The translations under genes and the position numbers were made by a program. Below are positions 1 through 8,447 of a stretch of 64,000 nt of DNA, piece after piece. Below the pieces are notes generated by a model, which saw only the letters and a program-made list of their open reading frames with translations, was not told the DNA's origin and ran no database searches. Each line of letters begins with the position of its first letter. The first letter of the stretch is position 1. This DNA comes from JAYWGN01 sp043778255 (GTDB lineage Bacteria; Bacteroidota; Bacteroidia; Chitinophagales; Chitinophagaceae), in the NCBI GenBank assembly GCA_043778255.1, contig JAYWGN010000046.1:1-64000 (forward strand), written 5' to 3'.

Positions 1-1
1 T

Positions 2-469
2 GTGGAGTTCAAAAAAGGCGATTTAGTAGCCTTAACAGACCATATAAATATGCTACCCGAAAGCCCGTTACGGGGTGTACATGAACCAGCATTTGGCGAC
101 AGATTTGTAGACCTTTGTAACCCTTACAATGCTGCCATTAATGAAAATATAATTGCTATTGCTGCTTCGCAAAATGTAGTTGTAAAGCAAGGTGTGTATG
201 TAGCTGTACAAGGCCCTTACTTAGAAACTAAAGCCGAATATAAATACTTAGCCGCTGCCGGTGCCGATATGGTAGGTATGAGTACCGTGCCAGAAGTAAT
301 AGTGGCTAACCAAATTGGGCTGCCTTGTGTTGCCATAAGTGTAATAACCGATGAGTGTAACCCTGCTACATTGCAGCCTGTAAACATTGCCGAAATTATA
401 GCCGTAGCAGGCAGTGCCGATGTAAAGTTAAGTGCTGTATTGGCTGCTTACATAACACAATTAGCTTAA
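2..469 (+). CDS. Purine-nucleoside phosphorylase, trimeric class (5' end outside window)
   Basis: Cleaves purine nucleosides with phosphate to base and ribose-1-phosphate in the cytoplasmic salvage pathway. The open frame runs in from the left edge, so the GTG at 2 is an internal codon. Family motifs are clear: SPLRG, then GVYVAVQGPYLET (phosphate/ribose-site region with the conserved Glu), then GADMVGMSTVPEVIVA. The C-terminal half of a roughly 270-residue protein is present. In the base-specificity loop the sequence is SVITDE, with Asp (codon 350-352) where human PNP has Asn243; this may widen use of 6-amino purines. The stop codon shares one base with the next start, so the two genes are probably co-transcribed. 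Confidence 0.9.
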   Translation: MEFKKGDLVALTDHINMLPESPLRGVHEPAFGDRFVDLCNPYNAAINENIIAIAASQNVVVKQGVYVAVQGPYLETKAEYKYLAAAGADMVGMSTVPEVIVANQIGLPCVAISVITDECNPATLQPVNIAEIIAVAGSADVKLSAVLAAYITQLA

Positions 470-1158
470 TGAAATTAAGTATAATAATACCCACCTATAA
501 TGAAGCTGCAAACATTGAAAAAATGCTTACACACCTGAGTAACTGTAGTTGTGTAGGCGAATGTGAAGTAATAATAGTAGATGCCAATAGTACTGATAAC
601 ACAGTTGAACTTGCCAATAATTATAAGGTAAAAATATATACAACCGAACATAAAAGTAGGGCAATACAAATGAACTTAGGTGCTAGTAAAGCTACTGGTA
701 CAGTGCTTTATTTTGTACATGCCGATGTAGCAGTACATCACCACTTTTGTAGCCATATAAAAGCTGCAATACAAAGTGGCAAACACTTTGGTTGCTACCG
801 TTACCAGTTTGACTCAACCAATAAGTTATTAAAATTTAATGGTTATATGACCAAGTACAACAGTGTATGGGCAGGTGGTGGCGACCAAACCTTATTTATA
901 ACTAAAGAAAAATTTGAGGCACTTAATGGCTTTGATAATAGCCTGTTAATAATGGAAGATTTTGATTTGGTAAAACGAGCCAAAAAAATGGGATTGAATT
1001 TTACCATATTGCCTTACACTATAAAAGTAAGTGCCAGAAAGTATGAAAAAAATAGTTGGTTACGTGTACAAGCAGCTAATACAGTAATTGTAATTGCCTG
1101 GAAAATGGGGGCTAGTCAGCAGTGGTTAAAAACCAAATATAGCAAACTGTTGCGGTAA
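469..1158 (+). CDS. GT2 glycosyltransferase, rSAM/selenodomain-associated type (TIGR04283-like)
   Basis: A 229-residue family 2 glycosyltransferase with a GT-A fold. It begins LSIIIPTYNEAANIEKML, has DANSTDNT in the nucleotide-binding strand and FVHADVAV as the DxD-like metal site near residue 85. MEDFDLVKRAKKMG follows near residue 160, as in TIGR04283 proteins. These short soluble enzymes are often linked to rSAM or arsenosugar clusters, but nothing next to it here supports that. The ATG overlaps the stop of the phosphorylase gene by one base, suggesting translational coupling. The donor and acceptor cannot be told from sequence. It lies 15 kb from the polysaccharide locus and probably belongs to a different process. 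Confidence 0.8.
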   Translation: MKLSIIIPTYNEAANIEKMLTHLSNCSCVGECEVIIVDANSTDNTVELANNYKVKIYTTEHKSRAIQMNLGASKATGTVLYFVHADVAVHHHFCSHIKAAIQSGKHFGCYRYQFDSTNKLLKFNGYMTKYNSVWAGGGDQTLFITKEKFEALNGFDNSLLIMEDFDLVKRAKKMGLNFTILPYTIKVSARKYEKNSWLRVQAANTVIVIAWKMGASQQWLKTKYSKLLR

Positions 1159-1221
1159 TAATAGGCAATAAAAATTTGCTAAAAGTTTTAAATGGTTAAC
1201 TATGCTGTAACCAAAAAAAAC

Positions 1222-1806
1222 TTACCCCTTAACTTCATTTTTTTTATGTGCTGCTACTGCCTCAATAGCTTCATAAAATTGAGCTCCCCATTTACGAATT
1301 ATAGGTTCTTTTAAAAATTGATATACCGGTACTTTTAGTTTTTTACCCAATACACAAGCTGGTGCACAATGAGTTTCTCTTGGTTCATAATTGGCTCGTT
1401 CATACACTTTGCCTTTGGTTGCTATTATAGGGTACAGGTGGCAGCTAATGGGCTTTTTCCACTCGGTTTGCTCCGTATTATATACATGTTCAAAAGAGCA
1501 TTTAACTGTACCACTAACGTCGGTAATGCCATATACACATATGCCATTGCCTATGGTTGGGGTTACCCACGTAAACTCATCGTCGGGTACATAATTGCCC
1601 TGCTCAGCTATTACTGCTAGGGCTTCGGGGGTTAGGTATGGCTTTACTTTATGTACTAATTTATCTATTATTTTTAATTCTTTTTTGGCAAGTGGAGCAC
1701 CAGCATCACCATCTACACAGCAGGCTCCTTTGCATTTGTTAAGGTCGCATACAAACTGCTCAGTTATTATATCATCGCTTAATAATACGTTTTCTATAGC
1801 TATCAC
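1222..1806 (-). CDS. DUF3109 family cysteine-rich protein
   Basis: A 194-residue protein with the N-terminal cysteine pattern C20-x4-C25-x3-CC (residues 29-30), and later Cys in GICVYG, VKCSF, ISCHLYPI and THCAPACVLG. This matches DUF3109, a Bacteroidota family related to YkgJ-type zinc/iron-chelating proteins. The exact function is not known. It is a soluble protein with no signal peptide. It lies downstream of a terminator hairpin (1881-1913) and is likely a separate transcript from the bamA-ompH operon on the same strand. Confidence 0.8.
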   Translation of the reverse strand: MIAIENVLLSDDIITEQFVCDLNKCKGACCVDGDAGAPLAKKELKIIDKLVHKVKPYLTPEALAVIAEQGNYVPDDEFTWVTPTIGNGICVYGITDVSGTVKCSFEHVYNTEQTEWKKPISCHLYPIIATKGKVYERANYEPRETHCAPACVLGKKLKVPVYQFLKEPIIRKWGAQFYEAIEAVAAHKKNEVKG

Positions 1807-1880
1807 TTTTTAGTATATTTTTTTTAATGTAGGGTAAAATTAACTCATTTTTTTGCTATTACCAGCAACACATTTTACAA

Positions 1881-1913
1881 AAAAAAGCCTACAAATAAAT
1901 TGTAAGCTTTTTT
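1881..1913 (-). terminator. Rho-independent terminator of the uppS-bamA-ompH operon
   Basis: The hairpin pairs 1881-1888 (AAAAAAGC) with 1906-1913 (GCTTTTTT) and 1890-1894 (TACAA) with 1900-1904 (TTGTA), with one C/A mismatch and a 5-base loop. A-runs and T-runs on the two sides let it work in both directions. It lies 25 bases past the stop of the last ompH gene on the minus strand. Confidence 0.65.
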
Positions 1914-1937
1914 ATATAATTAATATTTTGAAAAAAT

Positions 1938-2441
1938 TTATTTTTTCTTAATCCCCAACTTTGCTTTTACCTTATCGGTAATATCGTCCGCATCTGGCGA
2001 TACAATTGTTTGCTCTTTGTAAAATACGTAAGTGTAACCCGTTTCGGCTGCTACATCCTTTATGGCTTTAAGCATTTTTTCACGTATAGGTTTTAGTATT
2101 TCATCTTTTTTAGCTTCAAGGTCTTTTTGTATTTCTTGGTCCTTGCCTTGCAAATCATTAATCTTTTTTTGTAATTCTTTTCTTTTTACTTCTTTTACTG
2201 CTGGTAGCATTTTTATTGAATCTTTTACAAATTTTGTGTAGGCATCGTTCAACTCATCTTGTTGGTCTTGGTAGTTTTGAGCCACTGCATTTTGGTATTG
2301 TGTTAATACACTGTCTGCTTTTTTTACTTCGGGCATTGCTGCAAATACTTCGTCGGGGCTTACTACGCCTATTTTTTGTGCTTGTAAAGTGGTGGTAGCC
2401 ATTATAATTGCTGCTACTATTAGGGTACTTACTTTTTTCAT
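1938..2441 (-). CDS. OmpH/Skp-family periplasmic chaperone (second copy)
   Basis: A 167-residue secreted protein with a clear signal peptide (MKKVSTLIVAAIIMATTTLQAQ, cleaved after about residue 21). It continues IGVVSPDEVFAAMPE, the conserved start of OmpH/Skp proteins, then a long charged helical stretch (about residues 45-130, heptad-rich, coiled coil) and returns to a small beta element (YTYVFYKEQTIVSPD). Skp-type chaperones hold unfolded outer-membrane proteins on the way to BamA. It is last in the uppS-bamA-ompH-ompH operon, 88 bases downstream of its paralog. A tandem pair of ompH genes behind bamA is common in Bacteroidota. Confidence 0.88.
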   Translation of the reverse strand: MKKVSTLIVAAIIMATTTLQAQKIGVVSPDEVFAAMPEVKKADSVLTQYQNAVAQNYQDQQDELNDAYTKFVKDSIKMLPAVKEVKRKELQKKINDLQGKDQEIQKDLEAKKDEILKPIREKMLKAIKDVAAETGYTYVFYKEQTIVSPDADDITDKVKAKLGIKKK

Positions 2442-2529
2442 TACTCTTTTTTTTTAATTGTTGTTTTATTGTTTTATTAATTGCCGATACTGTCGGTACA
2501 GGTATTTTATTTTTTTTTGGGTAAAATAT

Positions 2530-3045
2530 TTATTTTACACCCAAATCTCTCAATATATCATCACTTCTATCGAGTTTTGGGTCGGCAAATATAACGGTTA
2601 TTCCTTCACTTTTATCCAATATTAAATCATAGCCACGTTGTTGTGCTATTTTTTGTATGGCGTTATATACTTTGTCCTGTATGGGTTTTACTAGCTCTTG
2701 TCGTTTTTTAAATAAGTCGCCTTCATATCCAAACCGTTGCTTTTGTAGGTCTCTTAATTCTTTTTCTTTGTTAAATAGTTGATCTTCTCTTTTCTTTTTC
2801 AGCTCATCGCTAAGCATTACTTGCTCCGCATCAAAATCTCTGTACATTTTTTCTACTTCTGTATTTTTTACATCAATTTCTCTTTGCCACAATTCGCTAA
2901 ATTGGTCAAGTTTAGTTTGTGCTGCTTTGTAGTCGGGCATTTTATCAAGTATGTACTTTGTATCAACTACAGCAAATTTTTGTGCAGTAGCTATTTGGGT
3001 AAATGCTATTGCAAATACAATTAAGTAAGTAATTTTTTTTATCAT
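2530..3045 (-). CDS. OmpH/Skp-family periplasmic chaperone (first copy)
   Basis: Paralog of the downstream OmpH gene. An open frame reaches 3102, but the ATG at 3045 gives a proper signal peptide (MIKKITYLIVFAIAFTQIATAQ) directly followed by FAVVDTKYILDKMPDY, the conserved Skp N-terminal strand; the longer start adds a non-conserved prefix. A charged coiled-coil arm covers about residues 40-130, and the C-terminus has LILDKSEGITVIFADPKLDRSDDIL, typical of Bacteroidota OmpH. It should act in the periplasm with the BamA protein encoded just upstream. The 300-base spacer to bamA contains an unusual heptamer array. Confidence 0.88.
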   Translation of the reverse strand: MIKKITYLIVFAIAFTQIATAQKFAVVDTKYILDKMPDYKAAQTKLDQFSELWQREIDVKNTEVEKMYRDFDAEQVMLSDELKKKREDQLFNKEKELRDLQKQRFGYEGDLFKKRQELVKPIQDKVYNAIQKIAQQRGYDLILDKSEGITVIFADPKLDRSDDILRDLGVK

Positions 3046-3213
3046 TTTTATTTTTTTTATAAACATAGGTACTAACTTTAAGTAACAATTAATAAGTAAC
3101 AATTTCTAATATACAATTTTTATACCAATCTATAGACTTAAAATTGCTTTAATAAATTTAAAAATTATTGTTAATTTTTTTTAGTTATTAGTATTATTTT
3201 TTAAATTATTTTT

Positions 3214-3346
3214 AATTTTTAATTTTTAATTTTTAATTATTAATTTTTAATTTTTAATTTTTAATTATTAATTATCAATTATCAATTATCAATTATCAAT
3301 TATCAATTATCAATTATCAATTATCAATTATCAATTATCAATTATC
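3214..3346. repeat. 19-unit heptamer tandem array (AATTTTT / AATTATT / AATTATC)
   Basis: Nineteen 7-bp units run in perfect phase. The order is AATTTTT x3, AATTATT, AATTTTT x3, AATTATT, then AATTATC x11. The first eight units also form two copies of a 28-bp higher-order repeat. The array starts 6 bases past the bamA stop codon (minus strand) and ends about 170 bases before the first ompH start, so it is transcribed within the envelope operon if that operon is continuous. Confidence 0.9.
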
Positions 3347-3352
3347 AATTAC

Positions 3353-6085
3353 TTACTCTGGTTCAAACCCTAGCAAAAATGTAAATTTGGCTGCATCTTT
3401 AAATCCTTTTTGTCCACCTGTGTAGCGGTCGAGGCCTATACCATAATCAAACCCAATAAGCCCAAACATAGGTAAAAAGAATCGCATACCAACACCTACC
3501 GACCGGCGAAGTTGGAAAGGATTATACTCCTTAGCACTGTACCAACCATTGGCAGCTTCTAAAAAAGCCAAACCGTAAATTGTACTATTAGGGTTAGTGC
3601 TAAATGGATACCTTAACTCCATTTGATACTTGTTAAATATGGTAAAAAACTGGCTAGCTTGGCTTACATCGGGGTTGTTACGAGGGTTACTCGTTTCGTA
3701 TATTGGGTAGCCACGGTGGGCTATTATATCGTATCCTAATATACCAAAGTTGTTGGTTAAGCCAGCATCACCCACCTGAAATCTTTCAAATGGCGATATT
3801 TCGTTCTTTTTGCTGTAACGCCCTATAAATCCATATTTGGCAGCTAACTTCAATACTAATTGTTTGCCATCTTCACCCTTTTTACGACCTATAGGCATGT
3901 ACCATTCACCATTAAATCTGAACTTGTGGTACTCCACCAACTTAAATGGACTTGCCGTATTATTTAACCCTAACAATGAGTAGGGTGGGGTAAATTGTCC
4001 GCTTAATGCAAAGTTGCTACCGCTACTAGGGAATGTTGGTTGGTTAACCGATGAGCGGTTTAAAGCAATTTTTAAATTAATGTTATTAGAGGTTTCGTTA
4101 CTTAACGATTGCCCATTATTTAACCTAAATAAATTATCGTAATTGCTCAATTTGTACCTTGTATAGTTAAGCGAATATACTAGTGAGAAAAAGTCATCGG
4201 GCCATTTTAATTGTTTGCCTAAGGCTACACTCACACCAAATGTTTTAAGGAAAGATGTATCGCCTCGTTGCCTATCAATACCGCCAAAAGCACTTTGTGC
4301 ATTACGGTACACTGTATTGTATGTACTTATGGTAAACGAATTTTGTTTTTTGCCACCCAACCAAGGCTCAGTAAAGGAGAAGTTGTAACTATGAAAAAAA
4401 CGTCCATTTGCTTGGTACCTCACACTCAATTTTTGACCATCGCCTACTGGTAATGGGTCCCAAGCTTTTTTGGTTAATATATTTTTAATAGAAAAATTAT
4501 TGAACACCACACCTAATGTACCAGTAAGCCCAATACCACCACCAAAGCCCGCTGATAGCTCCAACTGATCGCTACTTTTTTCAACTACAGTATAGGTTAA
4601 GTCCACCGTTCCTTTATCTTGATTTGGTTCGTAATTTACACCTATTTTTTCTGGGTCAAAAAATCCTAATGCACCTATTTCACGTTGGCTCCGTACAAGG
4701 TCATTTCGGCTAAATTTGTTACCCGGCACAGTTCTTAGTATTCGTCTTATTACATACTCTTTAGTTTTATCGTTACCTTTTATAGTTATATTACCTATTC
4801 TAGCTTCTGGACCTTCCGTTATTTTTATTTCATAATCTATGGTATCATTATACACAGCTGTTTCGGTTGGTTCGGCTCTAAAAAACAAATAACCATCATC
4901 AACATACAAGCTACTTACATCGGCACCACCATCGAGACTAAGTTTTTTTCCTACCCTTTTTTCTAACAAATCGAGGTTATATACATCGCCTTTTTTAATA
5001 CCTAATATTAGGTTAAGTATAGAGTCTTTATACTTTGTTGCACCTTTCCATACTATATTGCCAAAGCGGTATTTGCGACCCTCGCTTACTTTAATATCAA
5101 TATTCATATTGCCATTAGTAGCGTAATAGTTAGTGTCAGACACTATTTGGGCATCTCGGTAGCCTAAGGCATTGTAATAATCAAGTACGGCTTCTTTGTC
5201 TTCGCCAAACTTTTTTTGGTTAAATTTAGCATTGCTAAATAATTTTAATCGTAAGTAAGGGTCTAACAATTCTTTGGTTTTGCTTACACTCAAAAAACCC
5301 ACTTCGTTTACATAATCCTTAAATGTTTTATACGTTTTGGTGCCGTATATACTTACCGGTTTATCGGGAAAAAGCGTAAACTTTGCCATTTCCTTAGTGC
5401 CTTTCATTTTCTTTTTCAGCTTATATTCCTCTACGGTTTCGTTGCCGTAAAATGATAGTTCGTTTATTTTTACCTTGCTACCTTTGTCTACTACAAAGGT
5501 TACTATATCGCTATTGGTTAGTGAAGGATCTTTAGTTTGTAATACTTTTACGGTTACTTTTGGGTAACCTTTTTCATAATAATATTTTGAAATTACTTCC
5601 ACCGCATTACGCCTCATATTTTCGGTAATTACCCTTTTTCTTATTAATCCTAATTTTGGTTCAAGGTCTTCTTTTTGCGATTTTTTTACTCCTTCAAATC
5701 TGTAATCACTTAGTACAGGTCGTTCTGTAACTTCTATTAGTATATTTATATTTTTACCTACCAATTTAGTTATGCTTATTTGTGTATTAGCAAAATATCG
5801 TTGGTTCCATATAGCTTGTACAGCTTTGGCAAATTTGTCGCTACCCGGTAGGCTTATTTTATCGCCAACGGCGATGCCAGATATAGAAATAAGTAATTGA
5901 TTGTCAAAATGATCAGCACCTTTTACGTCAATAGCGGCCACTGTATACTCTACAGGTGTACGGTTAGTAAGTATATTAAGCAATGCAGGATCAACCGATA
6001 AACTACTGTCGGGTATTTGTGCTAGTGCAGAGTAGCTACTTATAACTGAAGTTAATAAAAATAGAATACGTAAACTTTTTGGCAT
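3353..6085 (-). CDS. bamA: Outer membrane protein assembly factor BamA
   Basis: A 910-residue Omp85-family protein that inserts beta-barrel proteins into the outer membrane. Residues 1-23 are a signal peptide (ending SYSALAQ). POTRA domains fill roughly residues 50-480, seen as repeats such as VKGADHFDNQLL, FEGVKKSQKEDLEPKLG, LSFYGNETVEEYKLKKKMKG and ITIKGNDKTKEYVIRRIL. The C-terminal third is a 16-strand barrel beginning near LELSAGFGGG and ending in FLLGFEPE. IIAHRGYP is the lid-loop RGF/RGY motif. It is longer than E. coli BamA (810), as is usual in Bacteroidota. It sits in an operon downstream of uppS and upstream of two Skp-like chaperones, its functional partners. Confidence 0.95.
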   Translation of the reverse strand: MPKSLRILFLLTSVISSYSALAQIPDSSLSVDPALLNILTNRTPVEYTVAAIDVKGADHFDNQLLISISGIAVGDKISLPGSDKFAKAVQAIWNQRYFANTQISITKLVGKNINILIEVTERPVLSDYRFEGVKKSQKEDLEPKLGLIRKRVITENMRRNAVEVISKYYYEKGYPKVTVKVLQTKDPSLTNSDIVTFVVDKGSKVKINELSFYGNETVEEYKLKKKMKGTKEMAKFTLFPDKPVSIYGTKTYKTFKDYVNEVGFLSVSKTKELLDPYLRLKLFSNAKFNQKKFGEDKEAVLDYYNALGYRDAQIVSDTNYYATNGNMNIDIKVSEGRKYRFGNIVWKGATKYKDSILNLILGIKKGDVYNLDLLEKRVGKKLSLDGGADVSSLYVDDGYLFFRAEPTETAVYNDTIDYEIKITEGPEARIGNITIKGNDKTKEYVIRRILRTVPGNKFSRNDLVRSQREIGALGFFDPEKIGVNYEPNQDKGTVDLTYTVVEKSSDQLELSAGFGGGIGLTGTLGVVFNNFSIKNILTKKAWDPLPVGDGQKLSVRYQANGRFFHSYNFSFTEPWLGGKKQNSFTISTYNTVYRNAQSAFGGIDRQRGDTSFLKTFGVSVALGKQLKWPDDFFSLVYSLNYTRYKLSNYDNLFRLNNGQSLSNETSNNINLKIALNRSSVNQPTFPSSGSNFALSGQFTPPYSLLGLNNTASPFKLVEYHKFRFNGEWYMPIGRKKGEDGKQLVLKLAAKYGFIGRYSKKNEISPFERFQVGDAGLTNNFGILGYDIIAHRGYPIYETSNPRNNPDVSQASQFFTIFNKYQMELRYPFSTNPNSTIYGLAFLEAANGWYSAKEYNPFQLRRSVGVGMRFFLPMFGLIGFDYGIGLDRYTGGQKGFKDAAKFTFLLGFEPE

Positions 6086-6171
6086 TATTACTGGGTTTTA
6101 AAGCGGCAAATTAATTATTAATTTGAAAATTGTTTGTTAAGATATAGTTGTAAATAGTTAAAAACTTAAAG

Positions 6172-6927
6172 TTAGGTGTTAGTGGGGCTTATTTGTTCAC
6201 TTGTTTTGCCAAATCGGCGTTCCCTATTTTGATAATCAACTATGGCTTCGTACAGGTTTTCTTTTCTAAAGTCGGGCCAACGGGTATTGGTAAAGTAGAG
6301 TTCGGCATAGGCCAATTGGTATAGCAAAAAGTTGCTAATTCGGTACTCTCCACTTGTTCTTATCATTAATTCAGGGTCGGGGAACTGGCTAGTACTTAAA
6401 AACTGTTGTATGGTATCCTGATTAATATGGTGGGGTTGTAACTGCCCCAATTGTACTTGTGTTGCTATAGCTTTTACAGTATTTACCAATTCGGTTCGGC
6501 TACTATAACTTAAGGCCATTATGAGGTTAAGCCCTGTGTTGTGGCTTGTTTCGTCCAGCGCTTCTTGTAGCTCCTGCTGTGCATAAGGTGGTAGCATAGC
6601 CAACTCACCAATTACGTGTAGCTTTATGTTGTTTTTGTTAAGTGTGGGTACTTCTTTACGTATAGTATCTACCAATAGTTCCATTAAGCCAGTAACTTCT
6701 TGCTGTGGGCGGTCCCAGTTTTCGGTACTAAATGCGTATAAGGTAAGATAGCCAATACCTAGTTCAGCACAGCCCTCCACTATATTACGTACACTTTCCA
6801 CCCCGTGAAAATGCCCAAACAAACGATCTTCACCCTTCTCTTTAGCCCAACGGCCATTCCCATCCATTATAATGGCAATATGTTGGGGTAGCTTTTGAGC
6901 ATCAATATGTGGTGGTATAATTGCCAT
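6172..6927 (-). CDS. uppS: Isoprenyl transferase (undecaprenyl diphosphate synthase)
   Basis: Makes undecaprenyl diphosphate, the lipid carrier for peptidoglycan and O-antigen or capsule units, by cis-condensation of isopentenyl diphosphate. The catalytic motif HIAIIMDGNGRWA lies near the N-terminus. HFHGVESVRNIV, LTLYAFSTENWDRP and the C-terminal RTSGEYRISNFLLYQLAYAE are all family signatures. The ATG at 6927 is preferred over one at 6948: it gives about 251 residues, the usual length, and avoids a poorly conserved prefix. A TACTTTTG element (6944-6937 on this strand), resembling a Bacteroidota -7 box, lies just upstream and would give a very short leader. First gene of the operon with bamA and ompH. 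Confidence 0.95.
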   Translation of the reverse strand: MAIIPPHIDAQKLPQHIAIIMDGNGRWAKEKGEDRLFGHFHGVESVRNIVEGCAELGIGYLTLYAFSTENWDRPQQEVTGLMELLVDTIRKEVPTLNKNNIKLHVIGELAMLPPYAQQELQEALDETSHNTGLNLIMALSYSSRTELVNTVKAIATQVQLGQLQPHHINQDTIQQFLSTSQFPDPELMIRTSGEYRISNFLLYQLAYAELYFTNTRWPDFRKENLYEAIVDYQNRERRFGKTSEQISPTNT

Positions 6928-6948
6928 ATAGGTGGGCAAAAGTACCAA

Positions 6949-7490
6949 TTAATAGGCATATTTGAGCTATTAGTGGTTGTATAAATTTGATGGTGGTGTA
7001 ATTGTGTATTTTATTTTCTAAAGCAATAACTTAACGAATGTATTTTAGTTGCATCTTTCAAATTTTTTGCAAAAGGAATATACTTTACTATAAATATTGT
7101 TAAAATAACACTTACTCATTATAAAAAAGATAAAGTAGGTATTGTTACTTCAAAAGTATTTTGAAATGTCGCAAAAACGATTGCACTTTCACCACTCCAT
7201 AATAAGGTAACTACCATAAATGTAGCAGGGCTAATGGGAAAAGGCTGCAAAAAAACCGCACAAAGGAAAGTAACTTTAAAGGGTTAGCTGCTGTGGATTG
7301 TGCTTTATTTGTTATAATCGAAATATTAACCTAAATAAATATTAGCCTGTTTGTACCATACTATTAATACACTAACAAAAACAATTTATAGCTAATTAGC
7401 TTATACATATACACTTTTAACATATTTACCTATTACTGCCTAAAGGGTAAAATGCATTTATTGAAATACGATTTTTACAAAACTTAAACT
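6949..7490. other. Intergenic stretch without an intact gene
   Basis: No credible open frame in 542 bases. It is A+T-rich with many stops in all frames. The only recognisable piece is a short macro-domain-like fragment at about 7192-7285, listed separately. Confidence 0.6.
7192..7285 (+). pseudogene. Possible relic of a macro-domain (ADP-ribose-binding) gene
   Basis: One frame through 7207-7284 reads VTTINVAGLMGKGCKKTAQ and then stops. It resembles the N-terminal ADP-ribose loop of macro-domain proteins (VNTVNxVGVMGKGIA). No start codon, no upstream strand and no downstream domain remain. If real, it is a decayed fragment; the match is short and could be chance. Confidence 0.3.
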
Positions 7491-7865
7491 TTACTCTCCC
7501 ACTATTTTTTTGTATACACCTATTAGCATAATTTGATTTTCAATGGCTGCCATACGTTTGGTACTATTTTTATTAAAATGTGTGGTAACGGCAAACAAAA
7601 GCCACACCATAAAGTAGCTATTTTGATTATTAAAGTAGGGTATATCTATAATTTGCCAATATTGGTTGGCAAATACTAGCAATATTAATAATGTTACAAT
7701 TATAAAATTTCTACCAATCTTTTTTTGCATAGCTGCTAATTCCTGTTCTAATTGTGCTTGGTGGTGCTGTGCAAAAGCTATACTAAATGTACTTGTATTA
7801 TCGGTGGCTAGGGCTTCTAATGTTTGGTTAAAGCAAGTGTTAATATGCTCCAGTGGTATATCCAT
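7491..7865 (-). CDS. Hypothetical protein with two membrane segments
   Basis: A 124-residue protein I do not recognise. The N-terminal 50 residues are helical and hydrophilic (QHHQAQLEQELAAMQKKIG). They are followed by a membrane segment near residues 53-68 (FIIVTLLILLVFANQYW) and a second near 83-95 (YFMVWLLFAVTTHF), then a charged helical tail. The layout suggests a small inner-membrane protein with both ends in the cytoplasm. It stands alone on the minus strand and is divergent from the small secreted-protein gene at 7994. Confidence 0.6.
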   Translation of the reverse strand: MDIPLEHINTCFNQTLEALATDNTSTFSIAFAQHHQAQLEQELAAMQKKIGRNFIIVTLLILLVFANQYWQIIDIPYFNNQNSYFMVWLLFAVTTHFNKNSTKRMAAIENQIMLIGVYKKIVGE

Positions 7866-7993
7866 AAGGTATAATTATACAGCAAGTTAAGCATTTTTGT
7901 AAAAAATAAATATACGGTACATTAAACCAAGTAAACATTGGCAAGTCCATAATACAGCAACATTATTTATTAAAAAAAATAAAAAAATAAACC

Positions 7994-8305
7994 ATGAAAA
8001 AAGTAACTTTATTATTAGCAATTATAATTGCTACAGTAGGCTTAAATGCCCAGAACAGGACTAACGAAAACAATAACCTAAAAGGCGAAAGGGCAAGAGT
8101 AAAACAAGGTGTAAGAAGTGGCGAAATAACTAGAGGCGAAGCTAAAGTAATAAAAAAGCAAGCAGTAGATGTACAACAAGCAAAAACGGCAGCTAAAGCC
8201 GATGGTGTAGTAACTAAAAGAGAAAAAGCAACAGTAGCCAAACAAGACCGACAACTAGACCGTACCATACGCCGTACCAAACATAATAGTAGAGATAGAA
8301 ACTAA
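7994..8305 (+). CDS. Small secreted basic protein with GVRSGEITRGEA repeat-like motif
   Basis: A 103-residue protein with a signal peptide (MKKVTLLLAIIIATVGLNAQ). The mature part is highly charged and basic: RARVKQGVRSGEITRGEAKVI, then KTAAKADGVVTKREKATVAKQDRQLDRTIRRTKHN. Two halves carry a similar pattern (a G-x-x-T-R/K-x-E turn between helices), which I recall from small periplasmic proteins in Bacteroidota and Proteobacteria without assigned function. It could bind an acidic surface polymer or be a stress protein; neither can be shown here. It is monocistronic and ends in a strong terminator at 8341-8369. Confidence 0.7.
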   Translation: MKKVTLLLAIIIATVGLNAQNRTNENNNLKGERARVKQGVRSGEITRGEAKVIKKQAVDVQQAKTAAKADGVVTKREKATVAKQDRQLDRTIRRTKHNSRDRN

Positions 8306-8340
8306 ACTTAAGCTATTTATACAATTTGAAAAAAGCAATG

Positions 8341-8369
8341 ACCACTCAGCAATGAGTGGTTTTTTTTTT
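8341..8369 (+). terminator. Rho-independent terminator
   Basis: A perfect 8-bp stem ACCACTCA (8341-8348) and TGAGTGGT (8353-8360) with loop GCAA, followed by nine T residues. It lies 36 bases after the stop of the small secreted-protein gene. Confidence 0.9.
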
Positions 8370-8447
8370 ATAATTAACGAACCTTCAAAAACCCTCAAAT
8401 GCTACAAAGCAAATAATAATTACAAATTGTTAATTAACTATTATTAA

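Noticed and set aside
3214..3346. Short repeats considered as a CRISPR array or iteron origin
   Set aside because: Seven-base A+T units without spacers, no rep or par gene, and a position inside an operon.
7963..8280. 105-codon minus-strand frame over the small secreted-protein gene
   Set aside because: The plus-strand product has a signal peptide, a known motif pattern and its own terminator; the minus frame looks like an antisense artefact rich in Ser/Leu/Phe.
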